DNA of 64,000 bases. It comes from Salaquimonas sp. Its GTDB lineage: Bacteria; Pseudomonadota; Alphaproteobacteria; Rhizobiales; Rhizobiaceae. Each line of letters starts with the position of its first letter. The first letter of the stretch is position 1. The notes below the pieces were generated by a model that was not told the DNA's origin, ran no database searches, and saw nothing but the letters and a program-made list of their open reading frames with translations. Location of the stretch: NCBI GenBank assembly GCA_022340185.1, contig JAJDOK010000019.1, forward strand, positions 1 to 64,000. Direction: 5' to 3'. Shown here in pieces: positions 31,282 through 39,810 of the stretch. The translations under genes and the position numbers were made by a program.

Positions 31282-31669
31282 CCTGTCCCCGAAAGGGTGA
31301 TCCCGCTTACGTTGTGATGCGTATGCCTACACCTGCTGGCAGGAAATGCCAATTAGTTGGCACATGGCGACAAGATTCTTCGCGCTTCCGCCTGTAGTGG
31401 AACGGCGATGGGGTTCCCTCCTGCATAAAACAGTAAACAAAGTGCTGTGGGAGGGAGGCATGGGGGCCGGTGATGGGGCGCTCTTGCCGGTCCCCGTGCT
31501 GCCCGGAACCCGGTTCGTCGTTCGTCATTGAGGCGAACAGCGGCGTTTCGGCACCCCCGTTAATTTCTAACTTTCGCAAAAGCGATCGCAAGTCCCTGCG
31601 GGTCCGGTATCCGCAGGGATACTGCCCGCAGGTTCATCAATCCGCTCCCGGTAAAGGCACCAGGCTCAA
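31282..31669. other. Intergenic region between the AraC regulator and a small gene
   Basis: A 388-bp divergent gap. It includes the TGGCA half-site cluster listed separately. A short minus-strand frame at 31307-31591 and several plus-strand frames show no coding bias or similarity. No RNA gene was recognised. Confidence 0.5.
31337..31362. promoter_or_regulatory. Candidate operator: three TGGCA/TGCCA half-sites
   Basis: TGGCA (31337-31341), TGCCA (31347-31351) and TGGCA (31358-31362) are arranged as two overlapping inverted repeats. The second forms a perfect TGCCAA-TTAG-TTGGCA palindrome at 31347-31362. It lies about 60 bp upstream of the AraC-family gene. Function is inferred from position and symmetry only. 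Confidence 0.4.
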
Positions 31670-31906
31670 ATGTCGGAACCTCGACTGGTCATCAAACGCT
31701 TCCCCATGCACGAGTTCACTATTTTGCGGCTACATGCGTTCGATCCGGAATTCAGGGAGATTTGCGAGGATTACAACCTTGCAACCAGGGCGCTCGACTA
31801 CTGGAAAAACGACAAGGCCAAGGCCGATTGCTATTGCGGTCTGATCGATGAACTCGCGCTTGAGATCCTGGATTATGTCGGGCTGGGAGAACGGGAAACG
31901 AACTGA
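31670..31906 (+). CDS. Hypothetical protein (78 aa)
   Basis: An unrecognised soluble 78-residue protein starting MSEPRLVIKRFPMHEF. It is acidic and mostly helical, with the segments FREICEDYNLATRALDYW and CGLIDELALEILDYVG. The composition fits small conserved proteobacterial proteins of the 'YdcH-like/DUF' kind, but I cannot name a family. A weak AGG lies 5-7 bp before the ATG. It converges on the GNAT gene with 28 bp between them. Confidence 0.65.
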   Translation: MSEPRLVIKRFPMHEFTILRLHAFDPEFREICEDYNLATRALDYWKNDKAKADCYCGLIDELALEILDYVGLGERETN

Positions 31907-31934
31907 GGCAATGCCGCCGCCCGGCAGGCCTATT

Positions 31935-32447
31935 TCATTTCAGGCGCATCTCCATGAACATGATATATGGCATGATGTTCTCGGGGTAGGTGATATAGGG
32001 CGCGCACTCGACAAAGCCGATCGAGCGGTACAGGGCGATTGCCTCGTGAAGCAGGTTTGCAGTGTCGAGCCGCATGAGAGAAAATCCGTCCCGTCGGGCT
32101 TGCGCCACAACCCTGCTGCACAGCGCCGATCCAGTGCCGCTACCGTGGAATTGTCGGCGAACATAGAGCCGCTTCATTTCGCAAATGTCGTCCGTCAGCC
32201 TGCGATAGGCCACACCACCGGTTACCTCATCGCCGCGCAGGGACAAGAATGCCCTGCCCCTGGGAGGGCCATAGCTGAGCTCGAGCTGGTCAAGCTCCCT
32301 GTCGAGCGACTGGTGGTCGAAGGTGGAGTCGATGAACCGGGAATCATGAGTGTAGCGCTCGCGGCACCAAGCCACATATTCACGGATCAGTTCCGCGAAG
32401 TACCGGTAATCGTCGCTCGACGCCGCCGCTCTTATCAGGTCCGCCAT
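31935..32447 (-). CDS. GNAT family N-acetyltransferase
   Basis: A 170-residue acetyltransferase. The acetyl-CoA loop is seen in LYVRRQFHGSGTGSALCSRVV and the C-terminal ALYRSIGFVECAPYI matches the GNAT end motif. The N-terminal half (AELIREYVAWCRERY) is typical of small-molecule or antibiotic-type GNATs close to 'CarD/ElaA-like' annotations. The substrate is unknown. The ATG at 32447 has GGGAAG 5 bp upstream; the longer frame to 32609 has no similarity. It is flanked by a small unknown gene and a divergent lipase. Confidence 0.88.
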   Translation of the reverse strand: MADLIRAAASSDDYRYFAELIREYVAWCRERYTHDSRFIDSTFDHQSLDRELDQLELSYGPPRGRAFLSLRGDEVTGGVAYRRLTDDICEMKRLYVRRQFHGSGTGSALCSRVVAQARRDGFSLMRLDTANLLHEAIALYRSIGFVECAPYITYPENIMPYIMFMEMRLK

Positions 32448-32684
32448 CGACACTTCCCAGTGATCCCATCTGTTCGATGTGACACTAAAGCGAGGTGCAG
32501 CCGGCCGCAACGATACGCCATGACCCATCGACCTGTCGTTGCATGACGCATGTTCGCGGACGAACCGTTGTGGACGTGCGGTGAGAGAACACGATAGACA
32601 GGTCAGCATTTCGGGGGCGTGTGCAAGCCCGAATTGGGATAAGGTCCGAAACTACGGTGCTTCTGCGAGTATTGTGACGCAATC

Positions 32685-33635
32685 ATGAAAAGTCGTTTCG
32701 TCGAGCCAGGTGTCGGCAGATTATGTGCGGTGTTCCTGCAGATGTTCTGCATTGCCCTTCTGGCCGGCTGTGCAAGCTTGCCAAAAACCGAACTGACGGC
32801 GCTGGAATCCGGCATATCGAATGTAAAGGTCGATTTTGAGGAACTGGAATCCTATGCGCTGCGCGCCAGGCGGGCGTATTCGAGTGCCAAGGAAATCCGC
32901 GCCGCATTTCCAGGAACCGTGCGCGTCGCAACGCCGCCGGGAACAAGCGTCCAGTATTTTCTCGAACAGGATGACGCCAGCAGGACTCAATTCCTCACGG
33001 TGCGCGGCACCGCGAACAAGAAAAACCTGCAGCAGGACTTTCGGCTCGTGGTGCGCGAGGATAGGTCGCTCGACATTCCGGTGCATTCGGGGTTCGATGC
33101 GGATGCGAGGGCAGTCTATTCCGATGTGCGGAGTTACCTGAAGCCCGGATACAAGATCCACATCAGCGGCCATTCGCTTGGCGGCGCGATTGCCGCTCTC
33201 CTCTCGCTGTATCTGATCGAGGACAAGTACGGCGTCGAAAAGGTGATCACATTCGGCCAGCCCCGTTTTACCACAAAGGACGCGGTCGCGCGGCTTGCCT
33301 TCCTGCCGATCCTGCGCGTGGTCGACGAAAACGACGTCATCCCGATGGTCCCGCCATCGACCGTTCTCGACCCGGTTTACGGGCCCTACGATCATGTCGG
33401 ACCGGAGGTAGTTCTGCTCAACGGCATCTACTACAGCTATCTGCCGAGCCATATCGCCGATCGGCTTGACGTGGGCGAGTTCTGGCGTGACGCCGCCATT
33501 TTCGACCTGCCCGATCACGCCATCAGCCGTTACATCGAACGCATCGGGCAGAAGACGGCAAAATCGCAATCGATCGCATATCGCGACCGCGAAAAATATG
33601 TCACGGAACCCGTGCAGCGGCTGGCCTTGCACTAA
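32685..33635 (+). CDS. Class-3 lipase-like lipoprotein
   Basis: A 316-residue predicted outer-membrane or periplasmic lipoprotein with alpha/beta-hydrolase fold. The signal peptide ends in LLAGC (Cys29). The nucleophile elbow is GHSLGG (Ser164), the acid is probably Asp217 in DENDVIP, and the His is probably His278 in DHAISRY. FGQPRF after the elbow is typical of Lipase_3 (Pfam PF01764), the group of fungal and plant triacylglycerol lipases. The substrate is unknown. The ATG at 32685 directly begins a signal peptide. A weak terminator hairpin follows at 33708. Confidence 0.85.
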   Translation: MKSRFVEPGVGRLCAVFLQMFCIALLAGCASLPKTELTALESGISNVKVDFEELESYALRARRAYSSAKEIRAAFPGTVRVATPPGTSVQYFLEQDDASRTQFLTVRGTANKKNLQQDFRLVVREDRSLDIPVHSGFDADARAVYSDVRSYLKPGYKIHISGHSLGGAIAALLSLYLIEDKYGVEKVITFGQPRFTTKDAVARLAFLPILRVVDENDVIPMVPPSTVLDPVYGPYDHVGPEVVLLNGIYYSYLPSHIADRLDVGEFWRDAAIFDLPDHAISRYIERIGQKTAKSQSIAYRDREKYVTEPVQRLALH

Positions 33636-33707
33636 ACTGTGATCATGGAAAGGGCTTCAGCTATGGAGGCTTTGGCCAACCGGCCGTTCGACCAGTCCTG
33701 ACGGGAG

Positions 33708-33730
33708 CTGTTGCTTGAACCAACAGTTTT
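33708..33730 (+). terminator. Possible terminator after the lipase gene
   Basis: A 6-bp stem CTGTTG / CAACAG with a 7-nt loop is followed by TTTT. It lies 73 bp after the lipase stop. The stem is short, so confidence is low. It could also act from the other side, below the tRNA-Leu gene. Confidence 0.4.
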
Positions 33731-33857
33731 CACTGTCCGTGCGTTTCAGGGGCACTGCCAAGCGCAGCATCTCTTTGGCATCCTCCCATTGCATGCCGAG
33801 ATTTGTGCAACTCTTTGATTGAGCAAAAATTTCTGATCGGCCAAGATCAAGAAAAGA

Positions 33858-33942
33858 TGGTGCCCAGGAGAGGACTCGAACCTCCACGGCTTGCACCACA
33901 CGGACCTGAACCGTGCGCGTCTACCAATTCCGCCACCTGGGC
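33858..33942 (-). tRNA. tRNA-Leu (anticodon CAG)
   Basis: Read on the minus strand, an 85-nt class II tRNA with encoded CCA. Acceptor stem GCCCAGG pairs with CCTGGGC. The D arm contains GGTAGACGCG, the anticodon stem CACGG/CCGTG encloses the loop TTCAGGT with anticodon CAG, and a long variable arm precedes the T arm GGAGG-TTCGAGT-CCTCT. It reads CUG codons. No integrase lies beside it. Confidence 0.97.
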
Positions 33943-34248
33943 CCAATCGAGGGCAATTGTCCTTGGTGGGCCAAGCCCGTGCGGACAATGGGCGTGACGT
34001 TTAAGGCCGCGAATGCGCACTGTCAACGCTTCTTCTCGCAAGTCTGAAGACAGGCGGATGGAGGGCATCCGCTCACGGTGAGCATGATGCCGCAAAGCCC
34101 CCGGCAATCTCATTCGCCGCAGTGCGGCATGGGTTCCAAACCGACTGCAAAGCGGCTATGGAAACAATGCTGAGGCCGGCTGGCCGGGGCGTTTCGATTT
34201 CGATGTGCAGCATTCAATCGGGTTTTAGGACAGGCAGGCGGGTTTGAG
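33943..34248. other. Intergenic region between tRNA-Leu and the NDUFA9-like gene
   Basis: 306 bp without a gene. It holds the tRNA promoter and an inverted repeat ATTGTCC / GGACAAT (33956-33989) in the tRNA leader. The remainder, 34030-34248, shows no recognisable element. Confidence 0.5.
33999..34026 (-). promoter_or_regulatory. Predicted promoter of tRNA-Leu
   Basis: On the minus strand TTGACA (34026-34021) and TTAAAC (34004-33999) are 16 bp apart. Transcription would start near 33992, about 50 nt before the tRNA 5' end. Confidence 0.55.
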
Positions 34249-35220
34249 ATGGACAGGCTAGATTCTCCCGGTCTGGTGACAGTTTTCGGCGGTTCGGGCT
34301 TTGTCGGCCGCCATGTGGTGCGCGCCCTTGCGGCGAAAGGCTATCGCGTGCGCGTCGCGGTGCGGCGGCCCGACCTCGCCTTTCATCTGCAGCCGCTCGG
34401 CAATCTCGGCCAGATCAAGGCCGTGCAGGCCAATCTGCGCTTTCGCTGGTCGGTCGACCGGGCATGCGACGGTGCTGATCATGTGGTCAATCTTGTCGGT
34501 ATCCTGAAAGAAAGCGGCAGGCAGAGCTTCGAGACGGTGCAGGATTTCGGCGCGCGCGCCGTTGCCGAAGCCGCGCGTGCCGCAGGCGCCAGCCTGACCC
34601 ATATGAGCGCGCTGGGCGCCGACCCCGAATCCCCGTCGGCCTACGGCCGCACCAAGGCGGCTGGCGAAACCGCGGCGCTGGAAACCGTCAAACGGGCGGT
34701 TGTCTTCCGCCCTTCGATCATTTTCGGGCCAGAGGACGATTTCTTCAACCGCTTTGCCGAAATGGCGCGTCTGTCGCCCGTCCTGCCGATGATCGGCGGC
34801 GGGCACACCAGGTTCCAGCCGGTCTTTGTCGGCGACGTGGCGGAAGCCTTCGCCCGCGCCGTGGACGGCACGCTGTCCGGTGGGAAAATCTACGAACTCG
34901 GCGGACCGGAGACCGCAAGTTTCCGCGAATTGATGGAACTCATGCTGCACGAGATCGATCGCAGCCGGATGCTGCTGCCCGTGCCCTGGTTCCTGGCCAA
35001 GGGTATTGCCAAGGCGACGGGCTGGGCGCCGGGCGCGCCGCTGACGATCGACCAGGTGCGCATGCTCGAGGTCGACAATGTCGTCTCCGAGGAGGCGGCC
35101 AATAGCGGCCGCACGCTGGAGGGAATGGACATCTCGACGCATTCCATGGAAGTCATCCTTCCCTCCTATCTGTGGCGGTTCCGCCCGCAGGGCCAGTTCA
35201 CGCGCAAGGGTGCGATCTAG
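34249..35220 (+). CDS. NAD(P)-binding SDR protein, complex I NDUFA9-like
   Basis: A 323-residue atypical short-chain dehydrogenase. The Rossmann motif is FGGSGFVGRHVV (residues 13-24). The body includes ADHVVNLVGILKESG, SAYGRTKAAGE and FRPSIIFGPEDDFFNRFA. This matches the NDUFA9/39-kDa accessory subunit group, which in Alphaproteobacteria is often annotated as a complex I NDUFA9 family protein; a role in complex I here is not shown. The YxxxK pair is present as YGRTK. TauE/SafE follows after 21 bp. Confidence 0.9.
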   Translation: MDRLDSPGLVTVFGGSGFVGRHVVRALAAKGYRVRVAVRRPDLAFHLQPLGNLGQIKAVQANLRFRWSVDRACDGADHVVNLVGILKESGRQSFETVQDFGARAVAEAARAAGASLTHMSALGADPESPSAYGRTKAAGETAALETVKRAVVFRPSIIFGPEDDFFNRFAEMARLSPVLPMIGGGHTRFQPVFVGDVAEAFARAVDGTLSGGKIYELGGPETASFRELMELMLHEIDRSRMLLPVPWFLAKGIAKATGWAPGAPLTIDQVRMLEVDNVVSEEAANSGRTLEGMDISTHSMEVILPSYLWRFRPQGQFTRKGAI

Positions 35221-35241
35221 GCGCGCGGGGACGCACAAGAC

Positions 35242-36000
35242 TTGACGCTGCTGCCGCCCGATCTGACCTGGAATACGGCCGGACTGCTGGTCGCGGCGAG
35301 TTTCCTCACCTCCTGGCTGACGGCAGCCTTCGGCATCGGCGGCGGTGTGGTGCTGCTGACGCTTTTCGGCTACCTGCTGCCGGTCGCCGCGCTCATTCCG
35401 GTGCACGGCGTGGTGCAACTCGGCTCCAATACTGGCAGGGCGATCGTCCAGCGCGCCCATGTGCGCTGGAACGTGGTCGTACCCTTCATCGCCGGTGCGG
35501 CGCTGGGCGCGGCTGCCGGCGCACCTTTCGTCACGGCGATCGACGACCCGCTTCTCAAGATCGCGCTCGGAGCGTTCATCATCACGGTCACTTGGATGAA
35601 ACTGCCGGCGCTGGCGCGCGGCGGACCGGCGCTGTTTGCCACGGGCGGGCTGGTGACCACATTCGCGACCATGTTCTTTGGCGCGACCGGGCCGTTGACG
35701 GCGGCGTTTCTTGAAAAGGCATTGCCCGAGAGGCGGCAATATTCCGGCACGCAGGCCGCCGCGATGACTTTCTCGCACGGATTCAAGGTCATCGCATTCG
35801 GAATTGTCGGTTTTGCCTTCGCCGCATGGCTGCCGCTGATCGCTGCGATGATCGCAACCGGTTTCGCCGGCACTGTTGTAGGCGCACGGATGCTCACACG
35901 CATGCCAGAGGCGCGCTTCCGCCTCGCCTTTCGCATTCTGATCAGTGTGCTGGCGCTCGACCTGATGCGGCGCGGTGCGACGGCGATGGGCTGGCTTTAG
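35242..36000 (+). CDS. TauE/SafE family sulfite/anion exporter-like permease
   Basis: A 252-residue membrane protein with about 7-8 hydrophobic segments and two repeated halves. AFGIGGGVVLL and VHGVVQLGSNTGRA in the first half and FFGATGPLTAAFL in the second are TauE/SafE hallmarks. The family exports sulfite, sulfoacetate and related organosulfur anions; the substrate here is unknown. The start is TTG at 35242 with GGGGA upstream; no in-frame ATG or GTG fits the first membrane segment. It follows the NDUFA9-like gene by 21 bp, so they may share a transcript. Confidence 0.88.
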   Translation: MTLLPPDLTWNTAGLLVAASFLTSWLTAAFGIGGGVVLLTLFGYLLPVAALIPVHGVVQLGSNTGRAIVQRAHVRWNVVVPFIAGAALGAAAGAPFVTAIDDPLLKIALGAFIITVTWMKLPALARGGPALFATGGLVTTFATMFFGATGPLTAAFLEKALPERRQYSGTQAAAMTFSHGFKVIAFGIVGFAFAAWLPLIAAMIATGFAGTVVGARMLTRMPEARFRLAFRILISVLALDLMRRGATAMGWL

Positions 36001-36030
36001 TCAGGCCAAGCGGGCCATCGGTGGCGGGAG

Positions 36031-36861
36031 CTATTGCACCGGAGCCTTTTTCTTCTTGTTGCTCTTCTTGCCGTCGACGGCCTTGAGCTGGTTCCAGGCG
36101 TTCTGCTGGGTCAGCATCTTGCGCAGATACTGGATATTGGCCTTGGCCTCGGCAGCGGGCAGTTCAGCCGACGCAATTTTCTCGGCTTCGTCGAAGCGGC
36201 CCTGCAGGCCGACCACAAGGGCGAGATTCTGGCGGATGCGGCTGTCGGCCCCGTTCTGGGCATTGGCCTTGCGCAGATAAGTTTCGGCAGACGGCAGGTC
36301 GTTCGCCAACAGATAGGACATGCCCATATTGGACAGGACGGAAGGTTCATTCGGCACGATGTCGAGCGCCTGGCGATACATTTCGCGCGCGGCATCGGAC
36401 TTTCCGAGCTGGTCGAGAATCGCACCCTTGGCCGAAAGCAGCCGCCAGTCGGGCTGGTCGGGCTTGAGCGCGCGGTCGATGGCATCGATCGCCTGCGGGA
36501 AATTGCCGGTCGCGGCAAGCGACTTGCCGTAGGCCGAGAGGACGTCATTGTCCTTGGGGTAGTAGATCACCATCTGGCGCACCACAGCGAGCGCCTGTTC
36601 GTCCCTTCCTGTCATGCCCAGCAATTTGGCGTAGGAAAGGCCGGCGATCTTGTCCTTGGGGTTGGCCTTGTATTTGGCGCCAGCGGCACTGACCTTTTCG
36701 TCGAGTTCGGTCACCGAAAGCTTCGCCAGCGAGGAAGTGGAAACGGCATCCTGCGGAATGGACCCTGTGGATGTCATGTCCTTGGCGCAGCCTGCCATCA
36801 ACAGCAGGCTGGAAACCAGTACAATGGCTGTGGATGCACGCAAGCCCGACGCTAGCCTCAT
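36031..36861 (-). CDS. TPR-repeat lipoprotein, TadD-like
   Basis: A 276-residue lipoprotein with lipobox LMAGC, followed by four to five tetratricopeptide repeats (about residues 60-235; for example ALKPDQPDWRLLSAKGAILD and ALDIVPNEPSVLSNMGMSYL). The C-terminus is Lys-rich (KKSNKKKKAPVQ). It resembles TadD, the pilotin-like TPR protein of Flp pilus assembly, but no tad genes are near, so this may be an orphan TPR protein. The ATG at 36861 is chosen because the signal peptide starts there. It converges on the TauE gene (30 bp) and diverges from the aminopeptidase gene. Confidence 0.85.
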   Translation of the reverse strand: MRLASGLRASTAIVLVSSLLLMAGCAKDMTSTGSIPQDAVSTSSLAKLSVTELDEKVSAAGAKYKANPKDKIAGLSYAKLLGMTGRDEQALAVVRQMVIYYPKDNDVLSAYGKSLAATGNFPQAIDAIDRALKPDQPDWRLLSAKGAILDQLGKSDAAREMYRQALDIVPNEPSVLSNMGMSYLLANDLPSAETYLRKANAQNGADSRIRQNLALVVGLQGRFDEAEKIASAELPAAEAKANIQYLRKMLTQQNAWNQLKAVDGKKSNKKKKAPVQ

Positions 36862-37062
36862 GTGACGCAATCCCGTTTGACAATCGCCCCAGCCCCACAC
36901 AAAAAGGCGTCGAATCGCCCAACACCGCCGGAAGCTCAATAATCTTAAGAGATATTCAGTTATACCTAACGGAAAGTTAACCGGGCGGCGGCGGGCCGAA
37001 GACAAACCGCAACCTTCAGGCCGGATCCAACCGCGCAGCAGACCTCGCAAACGGAGACCCCG

Positions 37063-38439
37063 ATGACACGATTGGCGCTCGCCAAAAAAGGTACCGCCGG
37101 CATTCCGGTCTTCCTGCTGACCAGCGAAAGCGCCAGGGCGCTGGACCAACGGGTTCCGGCAGACGCGGTTCGCTGGGCCAGGGCGACGGGCTTCGACGGG
37201 GCGGGCGGAAAATTATGCATGGTGCCGGACAAGGACGGCGCGATCTCCTGCGCACTCTACGGGCTTGGCAATGGCCCGAAAGCGATGGATACCGGCAAGC
37301 TGGCGCGCCTTCTGCCGCCCGGCAACTATCGGCTCGAGGGCGATGTCGGCGAGCCCGGACTGGCATCTCTGGGCTGGCTGCTGGGTGCCTACCGCTTCGA
37401 CCGCTACCGCAAGAACGGCGACGAACGCGCCAGTCTCGTGGCCGATGACGCGGTCGACCGCGCCATGCTTAAAAGTGCGGCGGAAGCCACATTCCTGGTG
37501 CGCGATCTCGTCAACACGCCGACCAACGATCTGGGGCCGGGCGAACTGGAACAGGCGGTGCGCGATCTCGCTAGACAGTTCGGCACCGAAGTCCAGTCGA
37601 TCGTCGGCGAAGACCTGCTCGAACAGAATTTCCCGATGGTTCACGCCGTTGGCCGGGCGAGCGCCAGTGCGCCGCGCATCATTGATCTGACCTGGGGCAG
37701 CAAGAATGATCCCAAGGTGACGCTGGTCGGCAAGGGGGTGTGCTTCGATACCGGCGGGCTCAACATCAAGCCCGGCGATTCCATGTCGCTGATGAAAAAG
37801 GACATGGGCGGGGCGGCCAATGTGCTGGGTCTGGCGCGCATGATCATGACGGCAAAGCTGAAGGTGCGGCTGCGCGTCGTCATCGCCGCGGTCGAGAATT
37901 CGATTTCCGGCAACGCCTTCCGCCCGGGCGATGTCCTGACCTCGCGCAAGGGCATCACGGTGGAGATCGGCAATACCGACGCAGAGGGTAGGCTGGTGCT
38001 CGCCGACGCGCTTTCTTGGGCGGACGAGGAGGCGCCGCAGATCATGTTCGACATGGCGACGCTGACGGGCGCGGCGCGCGTGGCGCTCGGCCCGGACCTG
38101 CCGGCCATGTTCACCGACGACGACGCGCTTGCCGATGAATTGTCGAAGGCCGGCACAGACCGGGAAGACCCGATGTGGCGGCTGCCGCTGTGGCCGGGCT
38201 ATGAGCGCAACCTCTCCTCCGCCGTGGCCGATGTGAACCACATCTCCAAGGGCGGCCATGCCGGTTCGATCACCGCAGCGCTGTTCCTCAAGAAATTCGT
38301 CGAGAAGGCGCCAAGCTGGGCGCATTTCGACATCTTTGCCTGGGTCCCGGCGGAAAAGCCTTGGGCGACGGTCGGCGGCGAGGCGCAATGCATCCGGGCG
38401 ATCTTCGACGTGCTGTCGCAGCGCTACCCGGCTGGTTGA
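37063..38439 (+). CDS. Leucyl aminopeptidase family protein (peptidase M17)
   Basis: A 458-residue cytosolic aminopeptidase needing two metal ions. The M17 signature NTDAEGRLVLADAL is intact, as is GKGVCFDTGGLNIKP, which carries metal- and substrate-binding residues. The N-terminal domain is shorter than in E. coli PepA; a second M17 form is common in Rhizobiales. It lies 120 bp upstream of the MarR-NlpC/P60 pair on the same strand, so a shared role in degrading murein-derived or other peptides is plausible. Confidence 0.93.
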   Translation: MTRLALAKKGTAGIPVFLLTSESARALDQRVPADAVRWARATGFDGAGGKLCMVPDKDGAISCALYGLGNGPKAMDTGKLARLLPPGNYRLEGDVGEPGLASLGWLLGAYRFDRYRKNGDERASLVADDAVDRAMLKSAAEATFLVRDLVNTPTNDLGPGELEQAVRDLARQFGTEVQSIVGEDLLEQNFPMVHAVGRASASAPRIIDLTWGSKNDPKVTLVGKGVCFDTGGLNIKPGDSMSLMKKDMGGAANVLGLARMIMTAKLKVRLRVVIAAVENSISGNAFRPGDVLTSRKGITVEIGNTDAEGRLVLADALSWADEEAPQIMFDMATLTGAARVALGPDLPAMFTDDDALADELSKAGTDREDPMWRLPLWPGYERNLSSAVADVNHISKGGHAGSITAALFLKKFVEKAPSWAHFDIFAWVPAEKPWATVGGEAQCIRAIFDVLSQRYPAG

Positions 38440-38559
38440 ATTCGCCAGGCGATTCCCCTGCCCTTGCGGCAAATGGAAAGCCATGACTAAATGGAACGGT
38501 GGCGAAACGAAATTCGCGTTGCCTTCCACCGGCCGGCACCGCGCGGGGAAGCTGAATGA

Positions 38560-38919
38560 GTGTTGAACCCGATGGCGCTCGACCTTAGGGCCGAACAGGC
38601 CTTGAAGCTCTGGCAGGCGGTTTCGATGGGGCTGGTACATGACGACAAGCCCGACCTGACGCTGCGCCAGATGACGATCCTGCTGACGGTCTATCTCGAA
38701 CCGCCGCCGCACACCGTACGCGGCCTGGCAGCGCGGCTTAACGTCACCAAGCCGGTGATCACCCGCGCGCTCGATACGATGGGCCGCATGAAGCTGATCA
38801 AGCGGCGGCGCGACGAGGCCGACCGGCGCAATGTCGTCATCCAGCGCACGCTGGAGGGTTCGCTGTTTCTGGAGCATGTCGGCGACCTGATCCGGCTGAA
38901 GGCGCACGAACTGACATGA
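38560..38919 (+). CDS. MarR-family winged-helix regulator
   Basis: A 119-residue winged-helix protein. The recognition region is HTVRGLAARLNVTKPVITRALDTM and the wing is KLIKRRRDEADRRNVVIQ, both typical of MarR. It is short for the family (usually about 140-150 residues), with reduced dimerisation helices. The GTG at 38560 has GGGGAAG 9 bp upstream; the ATG at 38572 is an alternative. Its stop overlaps the NlpC/P60 start in ATGA, so the two are translationally coupled. Confidence 0.88.
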   Translation: MLNPMALDLRAEQALKLWQAVSMGLVHDDKPDLTLRQMTILLTVYLEPPPHTVRGLAARLNVTKPVITRALDTMGRMKLIKRRRDEADRRNVVIQRTLEGSLFLEHVGDLIRLKAHELT

Positions 38920-39776
38920 ACCCATCCCGACTGCCGAGCCTCGATCCCTCTGACCGCCGCCTCAATGTCGCCGGCTACGACAAGGGCGCCGGACGGGCGG
39001 CGAAGGTGGTGGCTGCCTGCGCCGACCTGCGCGCCGAACCAGCCGCCGACTGTCCGCTCGACCATCAGCTCGTCTGCGGCGACCCTGTCGCGGTCTTCGA
39101 GACGCGCGAGGGCTGGGTGCTGGTCCAGTCCGGCTACGACAACTATGCCGGCTGGACATCGCTGGAAGCGCTGTCCTTTGACACGAATGCCGCCACCCAT
39201 GTCGTGCATGTGCCGCGGACCTTCGCCTATCCGGGACCGGATCTGAAACTGCCCGCCAGCCGCGCATTGTCGATGGGGTCATCGGTCACGGTCATCGGCG
39301 AGACGGAAACGCGCGGCGCGACCTACGCGCTGCTCGACACGGGCGAAGCGCTGTTCGCCCGCCATCTGCGGCTCGCCGGCGAAGTTGACAGCGACTACAT
39401 CGCCGTCGGGCACAAGCTCATCGGCACGCCCTATCTTTGGGGTGGCACGACGGGTTTCGGTGTCGACTGTTCCGGCTTCATCCAACTTGCCATGCGCATG
39501 TGCGGGCGCGCGGTGCTGCGCGATTCCGACATGCAGGCGGCAACCATCGGCCGGGAAATCGATCCGGGCGAAGACCTCGCCGGGCTCGAGCGCGGCGACC
39601 TCGTTTTCTGGCGCGGCCATGTCGGCATCGTCGAGGGTGATGGCAATCTGCTGCATGCCAGCGGCTATTCGATGGATGTGACCAGCGAACCGCTCGAAGA
39701 GGCGATCGCACGCATTGAGCGCTTCTTCGAGCGCCCGATCGGTTACCGACGACCGCAGGCGGGAATTGCGGGATAG
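38916..39776 (+). CDS. NlpC/P60 family peptidase with SH3-type domains
   Basis: A 286-residue cysteine peptidase. Residues about 15-145 form two bacterial SH3-like domains (LVCGDPVAVFETREGWVLV; a second at about 105-150). The NlpC/P60 domain (about 155-280) has the catalytic Cys in FGVDCSGF and His in RGHVGIVEG, with a further conserved His in LLHASG. Relatives such as dipeptidyl-peptidase VI cut gamma-D-glutamyl-diamino-acid bonds in murein peptides. No signal peptide is seen, so it likely acts on recycled muropeptides in the cytosol. It overlaps the MarR gene by 4 bp. Confidence 0.93.
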   Translation: MNPSRLPSLDPSDRRLNVAGYDKGAGRAAKVVAACADLRAEPAADCPLDHQLVCGDPVAVFETREGWVLVQSGYDNYAGWTSLEALSFDTNAATHVVHVPRTFAYPGPDLKLPASRALSMGSSVTVIGETETRGATYALLDTGEALFARHLRLAGEVDSDYIAVGHKLIGTPYLWGGTTGFGVDCSGFIQLAMRMCGRAVLRDSDMQAATIGREIDPGEDLAGLERGDLVFWRGHVGIVEGDGNLLHASGYSMDVTSEPLEEAIARIERFFERPIGYRRPQAGIAG

Positions 39777-39810
39777 GAGAATTGCCTAGCTGACAATCCA
39801 GAAGCTGCAA

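Noticed and set aside
31420-31470. Hairpin with CCCTCC / GGAGGG arms
   Set aside because: The arms are short, far apart and interrupted by mismatches, and no T run follows.
31307-31591. A 94-codon minus-strand frame upstream of the AraC gene
   Set aside because: It covers the candidate operator, lacks a ribosome-binding site and shows no coding bias.
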